Below are positions 9,622 to 19,162 of a stretch of DNA of 44,498 nt, piece after piece (within the stretch, counting starts at the first letter, position 1; every line of letters starts with the position of its first letter). The position numbers and the translations under genes were made by a program. The notes under the pieces were generated by a model that worked only from the letters and a program-made list of their open reading frames with translations, was not told the origin of the DNA and did not search any database. This stretch comes from an uncultured Clostridium sp. (lineage in GTDB: Bacteria > Bacillota > Clostridia > TANB77 > CAG-508), in contig CANDRW010000013.1 of assembly GCA_947388675.1 (NCBI GenBank), positions 1 through 44,498 of the forward strand, written 5' to 3'.

Positions 9622-9766
9622 GCATAACTTATCCGTAATTCACTTCGTTTCATACGGCTAAGAAATACTAAAGCATAACTTATCCGTAATTCACTTCGTT
9701 TCATACGGCTAAGAAATACTAAAGCATAACTTATCCGTAATTCACTTCGTTTCATACGGCTAAGAA
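9622..9766. repeat. 51-bp direct tandem repeat, about 2.8 copies
   Basis: Copies begin at 9622, 9673 and 9724 with GCATAACTTATCCGTAATTC and are near identical; the last is incomplete. Each unit holds an imperfect inverted repeat (CTTATCCGTA ... TACGGCTAAG). It lies in the promoter-side gap between the divergent U32 gene and the Cys-rich peptide gene. There is no ORF across it. Confidence 0.85.
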
Positions 9767-9835
9767 AATTGTAACACAAAATTTACCTTTTGCATACTAT
9801 ATCATATAACATTTTGAGAGAAGGAGGAAACGAAA

Positions 9836-10024
9836 ATGCAAGAAGATAGAGATTGTGGATGTGGATGCAACAATAGTTGCGGATGCAATAGCGGTTGTGG
9901 ATGTAATAATGGAGGATTTTTAAGCAACTTATTTGGTGGTTGCGGATGTGGTGATAGCACTATATTATTCTTTATCATCATTTTCTTATTATTATTTACA
10001 AATTGTGGTTGCTGCAATAGATAA
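9836..10024 (+). CDS. Cys/Gly/Asn-rich small membrane peptide
   Basis: A 62-residue peptide. The N-terminal half is a repeat of CGCN-type tetrads (DCGCGCNNSCGCNSGCGCNN) and is followed by a hydrophobic helix (STILFFIIIFLLLF) and a CGCC tail. The start ATG 9836 has a strong GAAGGAGG ribosome site. The arrangement recalls small Gly-rich single-helix peptides of endospore formers (YjcZ-like), and the cysteine pattern could allow cross-linking or metal binding. Both ideas are inference; I do not recognise the exact family. It has its own terminator. Confidence 0.65.
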   Translation: MQEDRDCGCGCNNSCGCNSGCGCNNGGFLSNLFGGCGCGDSTILFFIIIFLLLFTNCGCCNR

Positions 10025-10057
10025 TTTTAGGAGAATTAAAATCCATAGGTGAATTTT

Positions 10058-10091
10058 GTGTGAACTTTCGAAAAAAGTTCACACTTTTTTT
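10058..10091 (+). terminator. Rho-independent terminator
   Basis: GTGTGAACTTT (10058-10068) pairs with AAAGTTCACAC (10074-10084), followed by seven T. It ends the Cys-rich peptide gene. Confidence 0.9.
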
Positions 10092-10301
10092 AGTTCTAGG
10101 AAAGTGCGTAGCACTTGACGTAGAAATAAATTATGCTAAACTTAAATTTTCTTAGTAATTTATTACTTAGAAAATTTTAATTTGTTTTTTCGATTTTAAT
10201 TGACGGAAAAATGGAAGAGTGTTATACTAATTTTGTAAAAAATGGACGAATATAGTCTAAATAAAAATTGTTACAAACGAGGAGGAAATAATATACTCAT
10301 T

Positions 10302-12410
10302 ATGAAAAAATTAATTGGTTTACTATTAATGATAATATTATTAGTTACAATATTTTTAACTTATTTTGAAAAGAGTTCTAATGCAACTTATAGTAGTAAA
10401 TTTGCTAACTATCCAGGATATAAAGAATTGATAGATGCTCTTCAAAAAGCACATCCTAATTGGGAATTTGAAATTTATGAAACAGGCTTGGATTGGGCAA
10501 CAACAATTAGAGAAGAAGCAACACATGGAAGAAACCTGATTCAATCAAAAACTGGGGCATGGAGATGTTCATGTAATAAACAATATGAGCCAACATGGTA
10601 CTGTGCATCTCAAGCAACGATAGCTTATTATATGGATCCAAGAAATTCTTTAAATGAAGATTTTATTTTTCAATTTGAAAAGTTGACATATAATAGTGAT
10701 TTGCAAACAAAAGAAGGCGTAGAATACATATTAAAAGACTGTAACTATATGCAAGGAAAAATTACTTACTATGATACAAAAGGAAAAAAACAGACAATTA
10801 ATAAAACTTACGCAGATGTTATTTTAGAAACTGCTAAAATGTATAATGTTAGTGCTTATCACTTAGCTGCTAGAATTCGTCAAGAACAAGGAACTGGAAA
10901 TGGTGGCTCCATGATTTCTGGAAAATATTCAGGATTTGCAGGATATTATAACCACTTTAATTGTTCTGCTTATGGTTCAACTACTAGTCTTATTCTAGAA
11001 CGTGGTTTAACTTATGCTAAAAATCAGGGGTGGACAGACCCAGAAAAATCAATTAAAGGTGGAGCTAAGCTTGTTGCTAAAGAATATATTGGAGTTGGAC
11101 AAAATACACTGTATTTTGAAAAATTCAATGTGTCTAATAAAAATTCTCTTTATACACATCAATATATGACAAATGTTTCTGCAAGTAAGACAGAGGGAGC
11201 GACAGTAAAAGCTACTTATCAAAAATTGGGGTTATTAGATAAAAAAGTAGTATTTAGAATTCCAGTATATAAAAATATGCCAACATATGCTTGCCCAGAA
11301 CCAGGAAAAGAAACCATTGTAACACAAGATGTTCAAACAAATGGAGAGGTAAACATTCGAGAAGGCAAAGGTGAAGATAAAAAAATAATAACAACTTTAA
11401 AAAAGGGAGTAAAATTACTTAGAATTGAATATGCACAAAAAAAGGAAAAAGGTTATTATTGGGACAAAGTAGTATTATCAGATGGAAGAGTAGGTTACGC
11501 AATTAGAGATCGCTTAACAAATTTATCTTTACAAAGTAATTGTAATGAGAAAGATATTGTATTGAATAATGTTGAGGTACGTAATGGACCAGGAAAAACA
11601 GGCACGGCAGTAGTTAATTATGCAGCACCGGGAAATCTAGTAACAGTAGTAGAAAAAGGAAAGTATCCTAACTTAAATAATGAAAATTGGTATCGTGTTA
11701 GATTAAGTGATAATACCTATGGATATATAGCAGTAGGTACATCAAATAATCCAAATATTGTAAAATATGATGAAGATAGCCCAGACTATGATTATGTAGA
11801 AGTAATTTGTACAGATGGTCTTAGAATTAGAAGAGAACCAACTACTACTAAAAATAATGTTATAACAGCAGTTGCAAAAGGAACCCAATTATTTAGAGCA
11901 CAAAAAAATGCATCTAATGCAGAAGGATATGTTTGGGATAAGGTAGTAACCTCTAATGGATCAGTTGGATATTGTGTAAGACAAGATAAAGAAACAGGTG
12001 AAGCGTGGATAGAATCATTAAGTAAGCCAAAATATGAAATAGATGACAAAAATGCAAATATTGTGTGTGTACCAGGTATTACAGCAGAAAAATTAAAAGA
12101 GATATCTTCTAGTATAGTAATAAAAAATGGAGATAAAGCAGTAACAGGTACTGCAACAATAGGAACAGGATACACTATTACAGTAGATAGAAAAACATAT
12201 ACAGCTGTTGTAATGGGAGATGTAAATGGGGACGGCAAGGTAAATTCATCAGATTATGTAAAAATAAAAAATTACTTAAGAAAAAAAGAAAACATGAGTG
12301 CAGCTGAAAAATTAGGAGCAGATGTAGCAGGTGAGGGAAAAGTGACATCATCAGATTATGTGAAGATTAAAAATTATTTAAGAAAAAAAGAGAATATTAC
12401 AATAAATTAG
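10302..12410 (+). CDS. Secreted glucosaminidase-like hydrolase with SH3 repeats and dockerin-like C-terminus
   Basis: The protein starts MKKLIGLLLMIILLVTIFLT, a signal peptide or anchor; ATG 10302 is preferred because the 20 upstream codons are not signal-like, though the GGAGG at 10281 is rather far. About residues 30-330 look like an N-acetylglucosaminidase (GH73/LytD-like) with the segment HLAARIRQEQGTGNGG carrying a likely catalytic glutamate. Three bacterial SH3-like repeats follow (about 330-580). The C-terminus has a pair of dockerin-type calcium loops, VMGDVNGDGKVNSSDYVKIK and a degenerate second copy. It probably cleaves peptidoglycan outside the cell. The dockerin suggests attachment to a cohesin partner, none of which is visible here. 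The next gene starts 22 bases downstream. Confidence 0.8.
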   Translation: MKKLIGLLLMIILLVTIFLTYFEKSSNATYSSKFANYPGYKELIDALQKAHPNWEFEIYETGLDWATTIREEATHGRNLIQSKTGAWRCSCNKQYEPTWYCASQATIAYYMDPRNSLNEDFIFQFEKLTYNSDLQTKEGVEYILKDCNYMQGKITYYDTKGKKQTINKTYADVILETAKMYNVSAYHLAARIRQEQGTGNGGSMISGKYSGFAGYYNHFNCSAYGSTTSLILERGLTYAKNQGWTDPEKSIKGGAKLVAKEYIGVGQNTLYFEKFNVSNKNSLYTHQYMTNVSASKTEGATVKATYQKLGLLDKKVVFRIPVYKNMPTYACPEPGKETIVTQDVQTNGEVNIREGKGEDKKIITTLKKGVKLLRIEYAQKKEKGYYWDKVVLSDGRVGYAIRDRLTNLSLQSNCNEKDIVLNNVEVRNGPGKTGTAVVNYAAPGNLVTVVEKGKYPNLNNENWYRVRLSDNTYGYIAVGTSNNPNIVKYDEDSPDYDYVEVICTDGLRIRREPTTTKNNVITAVAKGTQLFRAQKNASNAEGYVWDKVVTSNGSVGYCVRQDKETGEAWIESLSKPKYEIDDKNANIVCVPGITAEKLKEISSSIVIKNGDKAVTGTATIGTGYTITVDRKTYTAVVMGDVNGDGKVNSSDYVKIKNYLRKKENMSAAEKLGADVAGEGKVTSSDYVKIKNYLRKKENITIN

Positions 12411-12432
12411 AACGAGTAAGGAGAATAAATTC

Positions 12433-14064
12433 ATGAAAAAAGCTAAATTGAAAATTTTAATAGGTGGTCTATTACTGTTTTTGTTTCTAAATGTTTACAC
12501 AGTGCAAAGTGAAGCTGCTACAGCTTCATTTACTTCCTCTATTTCTGCAACTAGTGTGTATGTTGGAGATACAATTACTTTAACAATAAAAGCTACCAAT
12601 GCAGCAGGAATGTATAATGTAAGTAGGACTAATTCAAATATATCAGTTACAAGTGGAAATGAAAGTGAATTTATAGAGAATACATCTACTACAATAAAAT
12701 ATAAGGCTACAAAAGTAGGAACTGTATCAATTAAAGTATCTGCTAGTGATATGACAGATTTAGATAATAGTAGCAATAAGGTAACTGGTAGTAAAACTTA
12801 TACTGTTACAATAAAAGAGAAGAGTAATAATTCAAGTTCTAGTGGAAATTCAGGGAATTCAAGCAGTTCTAATTCATCAGGAAACACTACTACCACAAAA
12901 ACTCCAACTTTTAAAAGTGTAAACCAAAAAGTTTATACAACAAAGGATTGCAATTTACGTTCTAGTTGGTCAACATCAAGTGCTGCAACATCAGTACAAA
13001 AAGGAACCGAATTAACATTAACTGGAACATCAACCCAAAACATTGGTGGATATACTTGGTATCGTGTTACTTATCAAGGTGCTACTAAATATATTGCTAG
13101 TAGCTTAATTACTTATACAAAGCCAAATGAAGATGAAAAGAATGAAGAGGACAACAAAGAAGATGATGAGAAATCAAGTAACAAAAATCTTTCTTCTTTA
13201 GCAATAGATGGAATAGAGATGACTCCTACTTTTAATAAGGATACAACTCAATATGTTGCTCATGTAGATGGAGATGTAGACGAATTGAAGATTAATGCAA
13301 AAGCAGAAGATAGTAAAGCAAAAGTATCTATTGAAGGAAATAAAGGGCTGAAAGAAGGAGACAATATTATTAAAGTAAAAGTAACAGCAGAAGATGCAAC
13401 GACAAGAACTTATTTTATTACTGTTACAAAAGGCGAAGGAACAGAAGTTGATACCAAATTAAAATTAACACAATTAAGTATTGAAAGAGTTAATTTTGAA
13501 GATACTTTTAAACCGGATGTTTATTCATATGAACTAGATTTAACAAGTTATGTCAAAAATTTAGATATTACTGCAGTACCAAGCCAAGCAGATGCTAATG
13601 TTGATATTTCTGGAAATGAAGAATTTAAAGAAGGACAAAATGTAATTGTAATCCTTCTAACTTCAGCCGATGGAAGTGAAACAGCAACTTACCAAATCAA
13701 GGTAAATGTGCCAGCAGAGGTAATGGAAAAAGAAGAAGAAAAGCAAGATACAACTTTATATATATTAATAGGTATAGCAGTAGCAGTTGTTATCATAGCA
13801 ATTATAGTTGTGGTTCGCCGCCACAGAGCTTCTAGAGAAGATGACTATGAAGATGATTTTTCAGAAGATGAGGACAAAGTAGAAGAAGTTGGTAGAAGAA
13901 GATTTTCAAGCTATGATGATAGATATCAGACAGAAGATGAGGAGGATAAAGAAGAGGAAGAAAGACACTCAAGAAGTTCTAGAAATTCTACTTTAGATGA
14001 TTTCCTAAATGCACAAGATGATGATGATGGAGATAGAAGACCAAGAGGAAGACATTCTAGATAA
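12433..14064 (+). CDS. Cell-envelope protein: SH3 and cadherin-like domains, C-terminal anchor
   Basis: A 543-residue protein with a signal peptide (1-29), an Ig-like beta domain (about 30-130), a Ser/Asn-rich linker and one SH3b-like domain (about 165-225). Two cadherin-like beta-sandwich domains follow (about 252-335 with LSSLAIDGIEMTPTF; about 345-430 with LTQLSIERVNFEDTF), then a transmembrane helix (YILIGIAVAVVIIAIIVVV) and a very acidic/arginine-rich cytoplasmic tail. It lies 22 bases after the glucosaminidase, so the pair likely acts together at the wall. The role is structural or scaffolding by inference. No LPxTG signal is present; the helix is the anchor. Confidence 0.75.
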   Translation: MKKAKLKILIGGLLLFLFLNVYTVQSEAATASFTSSISATSVYVGDTITLTIKATNAAGMYNVSRTNSNISVTSGNESEFIENTSTTIKYKATKVGTVSIKVSASDMTDLDNSSNKVTGSKTYTVTIKEKSNNSSSSGNSGNSSSSNSSGNTTTTKTPTFKSVNQKVYTTKDCNLRSSWSTSSAATSVQKGTELTLTGTSTQNIGGYTWYRVTYQGATKYIASSLITYTKPNEDEKNEEDNKEDDEKSSNKNLSSLAIDGIEMTPTFNKDTTQYVAHVDGDVDELKINAKAEDSKAKVSIEGNKGLKEGDNIIKVKVTAEDATTRTYFITVTKGEGTEVDTKLKLTQLSIERVNFEDTFKPDVYSYELDLTSYVKNLDITAVPSQADANVDISGNEEFKEGQNVIVILLTSADGSETATYQIKVNVPAEVMEKEEEKQDTTLYILIGIAVAVVIIAIIVVVRRHRASREDDYEDDFSEDEDKVEEVGRRRFSSYDDRYQTEDEEDKEEEERHSRSSRNSTLDDFLNAQDDDDGDRRPRGRHSR

Positions 14065-14066
14065 AA

Positions 14067-14107
14067 ATGAAAGTGGGAGTAGATACGAATTCTACTTCCA
14101 TTTTTGT
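14067..14107 (+). terminator. Probable terminator
   Basis: GGGAGTAGA pairs (with one G-T) with TCTACTTCC, extended by AAAATG/CATTTT, followed by TTTTTG. It ends the two-gene envelope unit. Confidence 0.6.
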
Positions 14108-14177
14108 ATCATAAAAATATTAGCATTTTAAAAATTTTGACATAAGATATAGCAAAAATGAGAAAGTGGGGAATAAA

Positions 14178-15032
14178 ATGTTAAAATTCACAAAAATGCA
14201 AGGACTAGGGAATGACTATGTGTATATGGATGCTATTCATCAAAAAATAGGAAATGCTTCTTCTTTAGCAAAGGCGGTTAGCAATAGACATTGGGGAATT
14301 GGTTCAGATGGATTAATTCTGATTGATGAAAGTGATGTTGCTGATTTTAAAATGAGAATGTTTAATCCTGATGGAAGTGAGTCAGAAATGTGTGGAAATG
14401 GAATAAGATGTGTAGGAAAGTTTGTATATGATAAAGGATTAACGGATAGAACAGAGCTTACAATTGAAACTCTTGCAGGAATTAAAAAATTAAAATTGAA
14501 AGTACAAAATGGAAAAGTAAAAATGATAACAGTAGATATGGGAGAGCCAACACTAGAGCCTAATGAAATTCCTGTGATTAGCAATAAAATGCCTGTACAG
14601 GATTTGGAAATAAAGGTATTAGATAGAAAATTTTTTGCTACTTGTATTTCAATGGGAAATCCACACACAGTCATTGTATTAGAAGATATAGATACATTTG
14701 ATATTGAGAAATATGGAAAAGACATAGAGAGTAATTCCAATTTTCCAAACAAAACAAATGTAGAATTTATTGAGATAGAAGATAAAAAGCATATTAAGAT
14801 GAGAGTGTGGGAAAGAGGAACAGGTGAAACACTAGCATGTGGAACAGGAGCATGTAGTTGCGTTGTAGCAGGAGTATTAAATGGTATGGTTGATAGAAAT
14901 GCGGTGGTGAAATTATTAGGAGGAAATCTTCAAATAGAATGGAAAGAAGAGGATAATCATGTATATATGACAGGACCAGCAGTTACAGTATTTGAAGGAG
15001 AATTGCAAGAAGAAAATATATTGTATAAATGA
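14178..15032 (+). CDS. dapF: Diaminopimelate epimerase
   Basis: Converts LL- to meso-diaminopimelate for lysine and peptidoglycan synthesis in the cytoplasm. It is 284 residues from ATG 14178 (GTGGGGAA ribosome site just before); an in-frame GTG four codons upstream is less likely. The opening [13 protein letters not shown] is typical. Both catalytic cysteines are in place: [12 protein letters not shown] and [14 protein letters not shown]. The length is normal. It has no obvious operon partner; the next gene follows after about 100 bases. Confidence 0.95.
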   Translation: MLKFTKMQGLGNDYVYMDAIHQKIGNASSLAKAVSNRHWGIGSDGLILIDESDVADFKMRMFNPDGSESEMCGNGIRCVGKFVYDKGLTDRTELTIETLAGIKKLKLKVQNGKVKMITVDMGEPTLEPNEIPVISNKMPVQDLEIKVLDRKFFATCISMGNPHTVIVLEDIDTFDIEKYGKDIESNSNFPNKTNVEFIEIEDKKHIKMRVWERGTGETLACGTGACSCVVAGVLNGMVDRNAVVKLLGGNLQIEWKEEDNHVYMTGPAVTVFEGELQEENILYK

Positions 15033-15129
15033 AAAAGATAGTATATAATAATAAAAGAGAAAAAAGTAAGTATAAAATGCTAAATAGAAATACTAGTGGA
15101 TTATGAAATATATGGAGTAGAAAATAGGA

Positions 15130-16936
15130 ATGGTAGTAAGTAGACGTTTTAGTAAAGAAGAAAGAGTTTTAGATAAGCAGGATACATTAGAAATGTTAAA
15201 ACAAGGTGTTACCCATGCAGAAATAGCTAGACAATTAGGTAGATCAACTCAGTATATTGTAAATTTGAAAAATGAGTTAGTTGTAGAGGGCTTAATAACA
15301 ATAGAAGAAATAAAGAAAGCAAGAAAACAAGCAATTGATGCCAAAAAGAGAATTGAAAAAAGTATAAGTGAAAGCAAAGCAGCAGAAAAAGAAAGAATTA
15401 GAAATGAGAAAAAAGCAAAAGTTCTTGAGTATTTAAATTTAGGAATAACTATACTTGAGATATCAAGAAAATTAGATATACCTAGAACAACTTTAAATCG
15501 ATATATAGTAGAGTTAATTAATGAAGGAAAAGTTAAAGAAGAGGATATAAAAAGCCAAAAAGGTAAAAATAAGGAAGTTAGTAAAATTGTACAAGAAAAA
15601 AATGAAGAATTAATTGTACCATCACCAAGAAAATCGAAATCAAAGAAAAAGTTTATTCCAAATCCTGATGCAATACTTTCAGAAGAAGAAAAACAAGTTT
15701 TAGATTACTTATTAAAAGGACAGAGTTATAATTTTATCGCAAAAGAAATGGGAATAACTCAAAGTGAAGTAGTAAAGATCACAAATATATTAAAAGTAAA
15801 AGGTGTTATTAGTTCAGAACAAATAAAAAGTGCTAGAGAAAGAAAGCGACTAAATGATGAAGAAGATGTTATAAAGTTATTAAAAAGAGGATATACTCAA
15901 GCAGACATTAAACTTCAAAAAAGAGATACAATTAATCTTTCTATAATGATTTCAAAATTGAAGGCAGAAGGCAGAATTACAGATGGAGAGATAAAAAAGG
16001 CACAAGAACAAGCACGAAGACTTGAAAAAGAAGAATTTGCAGAATTAGTTTTAAAAGGTATGAAAAAAGGGCTAACAGTAAAAGAGATAATTGAATCAGA
16101 TGAAACACGGATATGCAACAGAAAGGTTCGTTAGAGATATGCAACAAGAACTAATAAGGAGCGGAAGAATTACAGAAAAAGAGTTTAGAAGACAACGAAA
16201 CAAACATAAAAAAAATAGTAAAAAATCTAGAGACACTGACTTAAATAATCGTATTTTCAAATTAATAAAACAAGGGAAAACAATAAGAGAGATAGCAGCA
16301 GAACTAAATTTTTCAGAAAATTATATATATATAAGAATGCAACAGATATTTAAGCAAAAAGGGTTATCAAAAGAACAAATAAGAAGTCTGAGATATGGAA
16401 AAATTCTGGAGTTATTGAAAAATGGAATTACCCCACAAGAAATTGCTAATTTCTTAGGTATAAGTAGCGAAAGTATATATAATAGGCAAGAAGAATTTAT
16501 AAGAGATGGAACTCTTACGAAAGAACAACTAAAAGAATATAGAACAAAAAGAATACAAGAATTTGCAGAGACTAGAAGAAAAGCGATAGAAGAATGCAAA
16601 GAAGATAGCAAGATATGTGTAAGTAGAAAAAAATTTTTTGAATTGGCACAAGCTGAAATTAGCTATGGAAATGCTTTAGAGAAAGCAGATGTGAAAATGT
16701 TAGGAAGATGTATCATTTATAATGACATCTTTTTAACAAAAGAAAATTTAAAACTTGTAGTTATACAATATGTTATTAGATGTGAGCCACAAGAAATAAA
16801 TGGATTTTTTAAATCTTTGATAATGCTTTATGGAGACACAGATTATGGTAATGCAATAAAAGAATTTAAAAAATATGCAACAGAGAAAATTAGAGAACGA
16901 AAAAGTAAATTTAGTGACATTACTGAAGAAAGATAG
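15130..16936 (+). CDS. Protein of about seven helix-turn-helix repeats, read through a CGG +1 site
   Basis: With C16108 skipped this is a 601-residue protein made of about seven copies of a 45-60 residue unit with the pattern hhxhhxxGhTxxEIAxxLxIsxxxhxxhhxxL-x-xG. Examples are LEMLKQGVTHAEIARQLGRS, LEYLNLGITILEISRKLDIP, LKNGITPQEIANFLGISSES. Each looks like a sigma-region-4 or MarR-like helix-turn-helix, joined by Lys/Glu-rich linkers. The shift falls in the fifth unit: ETRICNRKVR-stop in the old frame, ETGYATERFVRDMQQEL in the new, which restores the repeat. It is presumably a DNA- or RNA-binding protein; no family name recognised. The tRNA-Gly proposed to read the site lies convergently 50 bases downstream. 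Confidence 0.7.
16108..16111 (+). other. CGGA +1 recoding site in HTH-repeat protein
   Basis: ACA-C-GGA-TAT: skipping C16108 joins the fifth HTH unit. The unshifted frame stops eight codons later. Confidence 0.75.
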
Positions 16937-16985
16937 GATAAAAGACAAGAAGTAGAAATTTATTGGCATATTGAGGATTTTTTGT

Positions 16986-17059
<74 letters not shown>

Positions 17060-17076
17060 ACAAATAAACTAAATCT

Positions 17077-17105
17077 ATTATAAAATAAAATAAGTAAAAA
17101 TGCAA
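17077..17105 (-). promoter_or_regulatory. Sigma-A promoter of the variant tRNA-Gly
   Basis: On the minus strand TTGCAT (17105-17100), a 17-base gap and TATAAT (17082-17077) lie just upstream of the tRNA 5' end. Confidence 0.65.
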
Positions 17106-17107
17106 CA

Positions 17108-17144
17108 AAAAACCATTATAGAAAATACTATAATGGTTTTTTTA
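17108..17144. terminator. Bidirectional terminator
   Basis: AACCATTATAG (17111-17121) pairs with CTATAATGGTT (17128-17138), with T runs on both strands. It ends ppaC on the minus strand. Confidence 0.8.
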
Positions 17145-17148
17145 TATT

Positions 17149-18090
17149 TTATAGTTGAATTTTTTGTTCTAAAGTTTCAATAATAGCTGGTAAGATTTGT
17201 TTTTTTCTAGAAACCATTCCTTTTAATAAAGTAGTATTTGAAATGAGTTTAGTATTAAAAGCCCTTTCAAAAATATCAATTCTATTCCCTAAAACAATTG
17301 CTTTAGAATTTGCTTCTAAAATATCGGTAGCTAAGAAAACGAATAAATCAATATTTTCTTCTTGAATTCTTTGTTCAATAGATTGTTCAATTTCGGATTT
17401 TCTCTTAAAAACTTCTTCTAAGTTAGAACTATTAATTTGTGAAATGGTAATTTTTAAATCATTATGTCTAAAATCTTTAGAGTCAACATTAATGATTTCC
17501 AAACCAGTAAATCCACTAATATCAGTTCCTGCTTCTAATAATTTATATCCATAGTCATACAAGTTAATTCCTGCAATTTTAGCTAAACGTTCAGCAATCA
17601 TTTTATCTTGTTCTGTACAAGTTGGAGATTTGAACATTAAAGTATCTGAGATGATGGCACTTAGCATAATTCCTGCCATTTTAGGTGTAATAGTTACATC
17701 ATCTTGTTTATATAATTTATACATAATAGTAGAAGCACAACCCACAGGTTCAGCAATACAATATACAGGTTCTGCTGTTTGCAAGTTTAATCTGTGATGG
17801 TCAACTACCATTTGAATATGTGCATTTTCAATTCCTGGTAAACTTTGAGAAAATTCGTTATTATCTACCATAATAACATTTGCATTATTATCTATATTAG
17901 AAAGTAACTCTGGTTCTTTTAAGTCAAAAGTGTTTAAAGCATATTGAGTTTCTTTATTAATTTCTCCTAAACGAAAACTTTGTGCTTCACGACCAATTTG
18001 ATTTTGCAAATTTGCCATAGTGATAGCACAAGAAATAGAATCAGTGTCTGGATTAGTATGTCCGAAAACGCGAATGATATTATCAGTCAT
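17149..18090 (-). CDS. ppaC: Manganese-dependent inorganic pyrophosphatase
   Basis: A cytoplasmic DHH-family (family II) pyrophosphatase that hydrolyses PPi to phosphate with Mn2+. It is 313 residues, the usual length. Metal ligands are visible in FGHTNPDTDSI (residues 9-19), IMVDNNE (about 73-79) and VVDHHR (about 91-96, the DHH motif). The C-terminal DHHA2 domain ends with SRKKQILP, which carries the substrate-binding S-R-K-K motif. The start is ATG 18090 with a strong AAGGAGG. Monocistronic, with its own terminator. Confidence 0.95.
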   Translation of the reverse strand: MTDNIIRVFGHTNPDTDSISCAITMANLQNQIGREAQSFRLGEINKETQYALNTFDLKEPELLSNIDNNANVIMVDNNEFSQSLPGIENAHIQMVVDHHRLNLQTAEPVYCIAEPVGCASTIMYKLYKQDDVTITPKMAGIMLSAIISDTLMFKSPTCTEQDKMIAERLAKIAGINLYDYGYKLLEAGTDISGFTGLEIINVDSKDFRHNDLKITISQINSSNLEEVFKRKSEIEQSIEQRIQEENIDLFVFLATDILEANSKAIVLGNRIDIFERAFNTKLISNTTLLKGMVSRKKQILPAIIETLEQKIQL

Positions 18091-18268
18091 AAAAAATCCT
18101 CCTTTTAACTCTTGATTTAACTAATTAATTATAACATTAATTACATAAAATGTCAACTTTTGACAAGATTAATAAAATCTAAATAACTATTGTTATTATT
18201 ATGCTTGATTTTAAGCCAAATTATGTATATAATGAATAAGAAAATTAAGAAAGGGGAGCAATTTTGAA

Positions 18269-19162
18269 ATGGGGCTTATCGTCAAAAATGTAGAGAAAAG
18301 TTTTAGTACGAAAAAAGTAGTTGACAATATTAATTTTGAAATTCAAAAACCTGGTGTATATGGACTTTTAGGCACAAACGGTGCAGGAAAAACGACTACC
18401 ATTCGTATGATTTTAGGAATTTTAAAAAAGGATAGTGGAGAAATTACTTGGAATGGAAAAGAAGTACAAAGAAAGCATGTAAATTTTGGGTATTTACCTG
18501 AAGAAAGAGGGGTATATCCAAAAACAAAAATACATGACCAATTAATGTACTTTGCTAAATTAAAAGGGATGAAAAAAGAAACAGCCGAAGAGCGTATGCA
18601 ATATTGGGCAAAGAGGTTAGAGATAGAACAATATTTGCAAATGACACCAGAAAAGTTATCAAAAGGAAATCAACAAAAAGTTCAATTCATCACAGCAATT
18701 TTACATGATCCAGAATTGCTAGTATTAGATGAACCTTTTAGCGGACTAGACCCAGTAAATACAGAACTTCTAAAAAATGTTATTTTAGAGTTAATTAAAA
18801 AGGGGACATATATTATTATGTCTAGTCATCAAATGCATTCTATTGAAGAATTTGCGTCAGATGTATTGATATTAAATAAAGGAAAAACTGTATTACAAGG
18901 AAACTTAAAAGAAATCAAAGAACAATATGCAGCAAATCGATTAGCATTAAACACCACAGAGAATGTGGATAATTTAATAAAACAAGCAAATCTTGAAATT
19001 TATAATAGCAAGAATAACGAATACATGATTAACATTTCAGGAGAAGAAGATGGATATTGTCTATTTGATTTGCTAGCTCAAAATCATATTAAAGTAGAAA
19101 AATTTGAAATTATGAAGCCAAGCTTACACGATATTTTCATTGAAAAGGTAGGTGAAGAATAA
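18269..19162 (+). CDS. ABC transporter ATP-binding protein (NatA-like)
   Basis: A 297-residue ATPase subunit of an ABC-2 type exporter. Walker A is GLLGTNGAGKTT (about residue 33-44), the signature is LSKGNQQKVQFI and Walker B LLVLDEPFSGLDPVN, with the H-loop MSSHQ. The C-terminal extension is typical of NatA/drug-resistance ATPases. It is followed directly by its permease: the stop and the next ATG overlap by one base, so the two are translationally coupled. The substrate could be sodium, an antimicrobial compound or a peptide; the sequence does not decide. Confidence 0.9.
   Translation: MGLIVKNVEKSFSTKKVVDNINFEIQKPGVYGLLGTNGAGKTTTIRMILGILKKDSGEITWNGKEVQRKHVNFGYLPEERGVYPKTKIHDQLMYFAKLKGMKKETAEERMQYWAKRLEIEQYLQMTPEKLSKGNQQKVQFITAILHDPELLVLDEPFSGLDPVNTELLKNVILELIKKGTYIIMSSHQMHSIEEFASDVLILNKGKTVLQGNLKEIKEQYAANRLALNTTENVDNLIKQANLEIYNSKNNEYMINISGEEDGYCLFDLLAQNHIKVEKFEIMKPSLHDIFIEKVGEE

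Noticed and set aside
9622..9766. CRISPR array
   Set aside because: Units are contiguous 51-bp direct repeats without variable spacers, and no cas gene is near.
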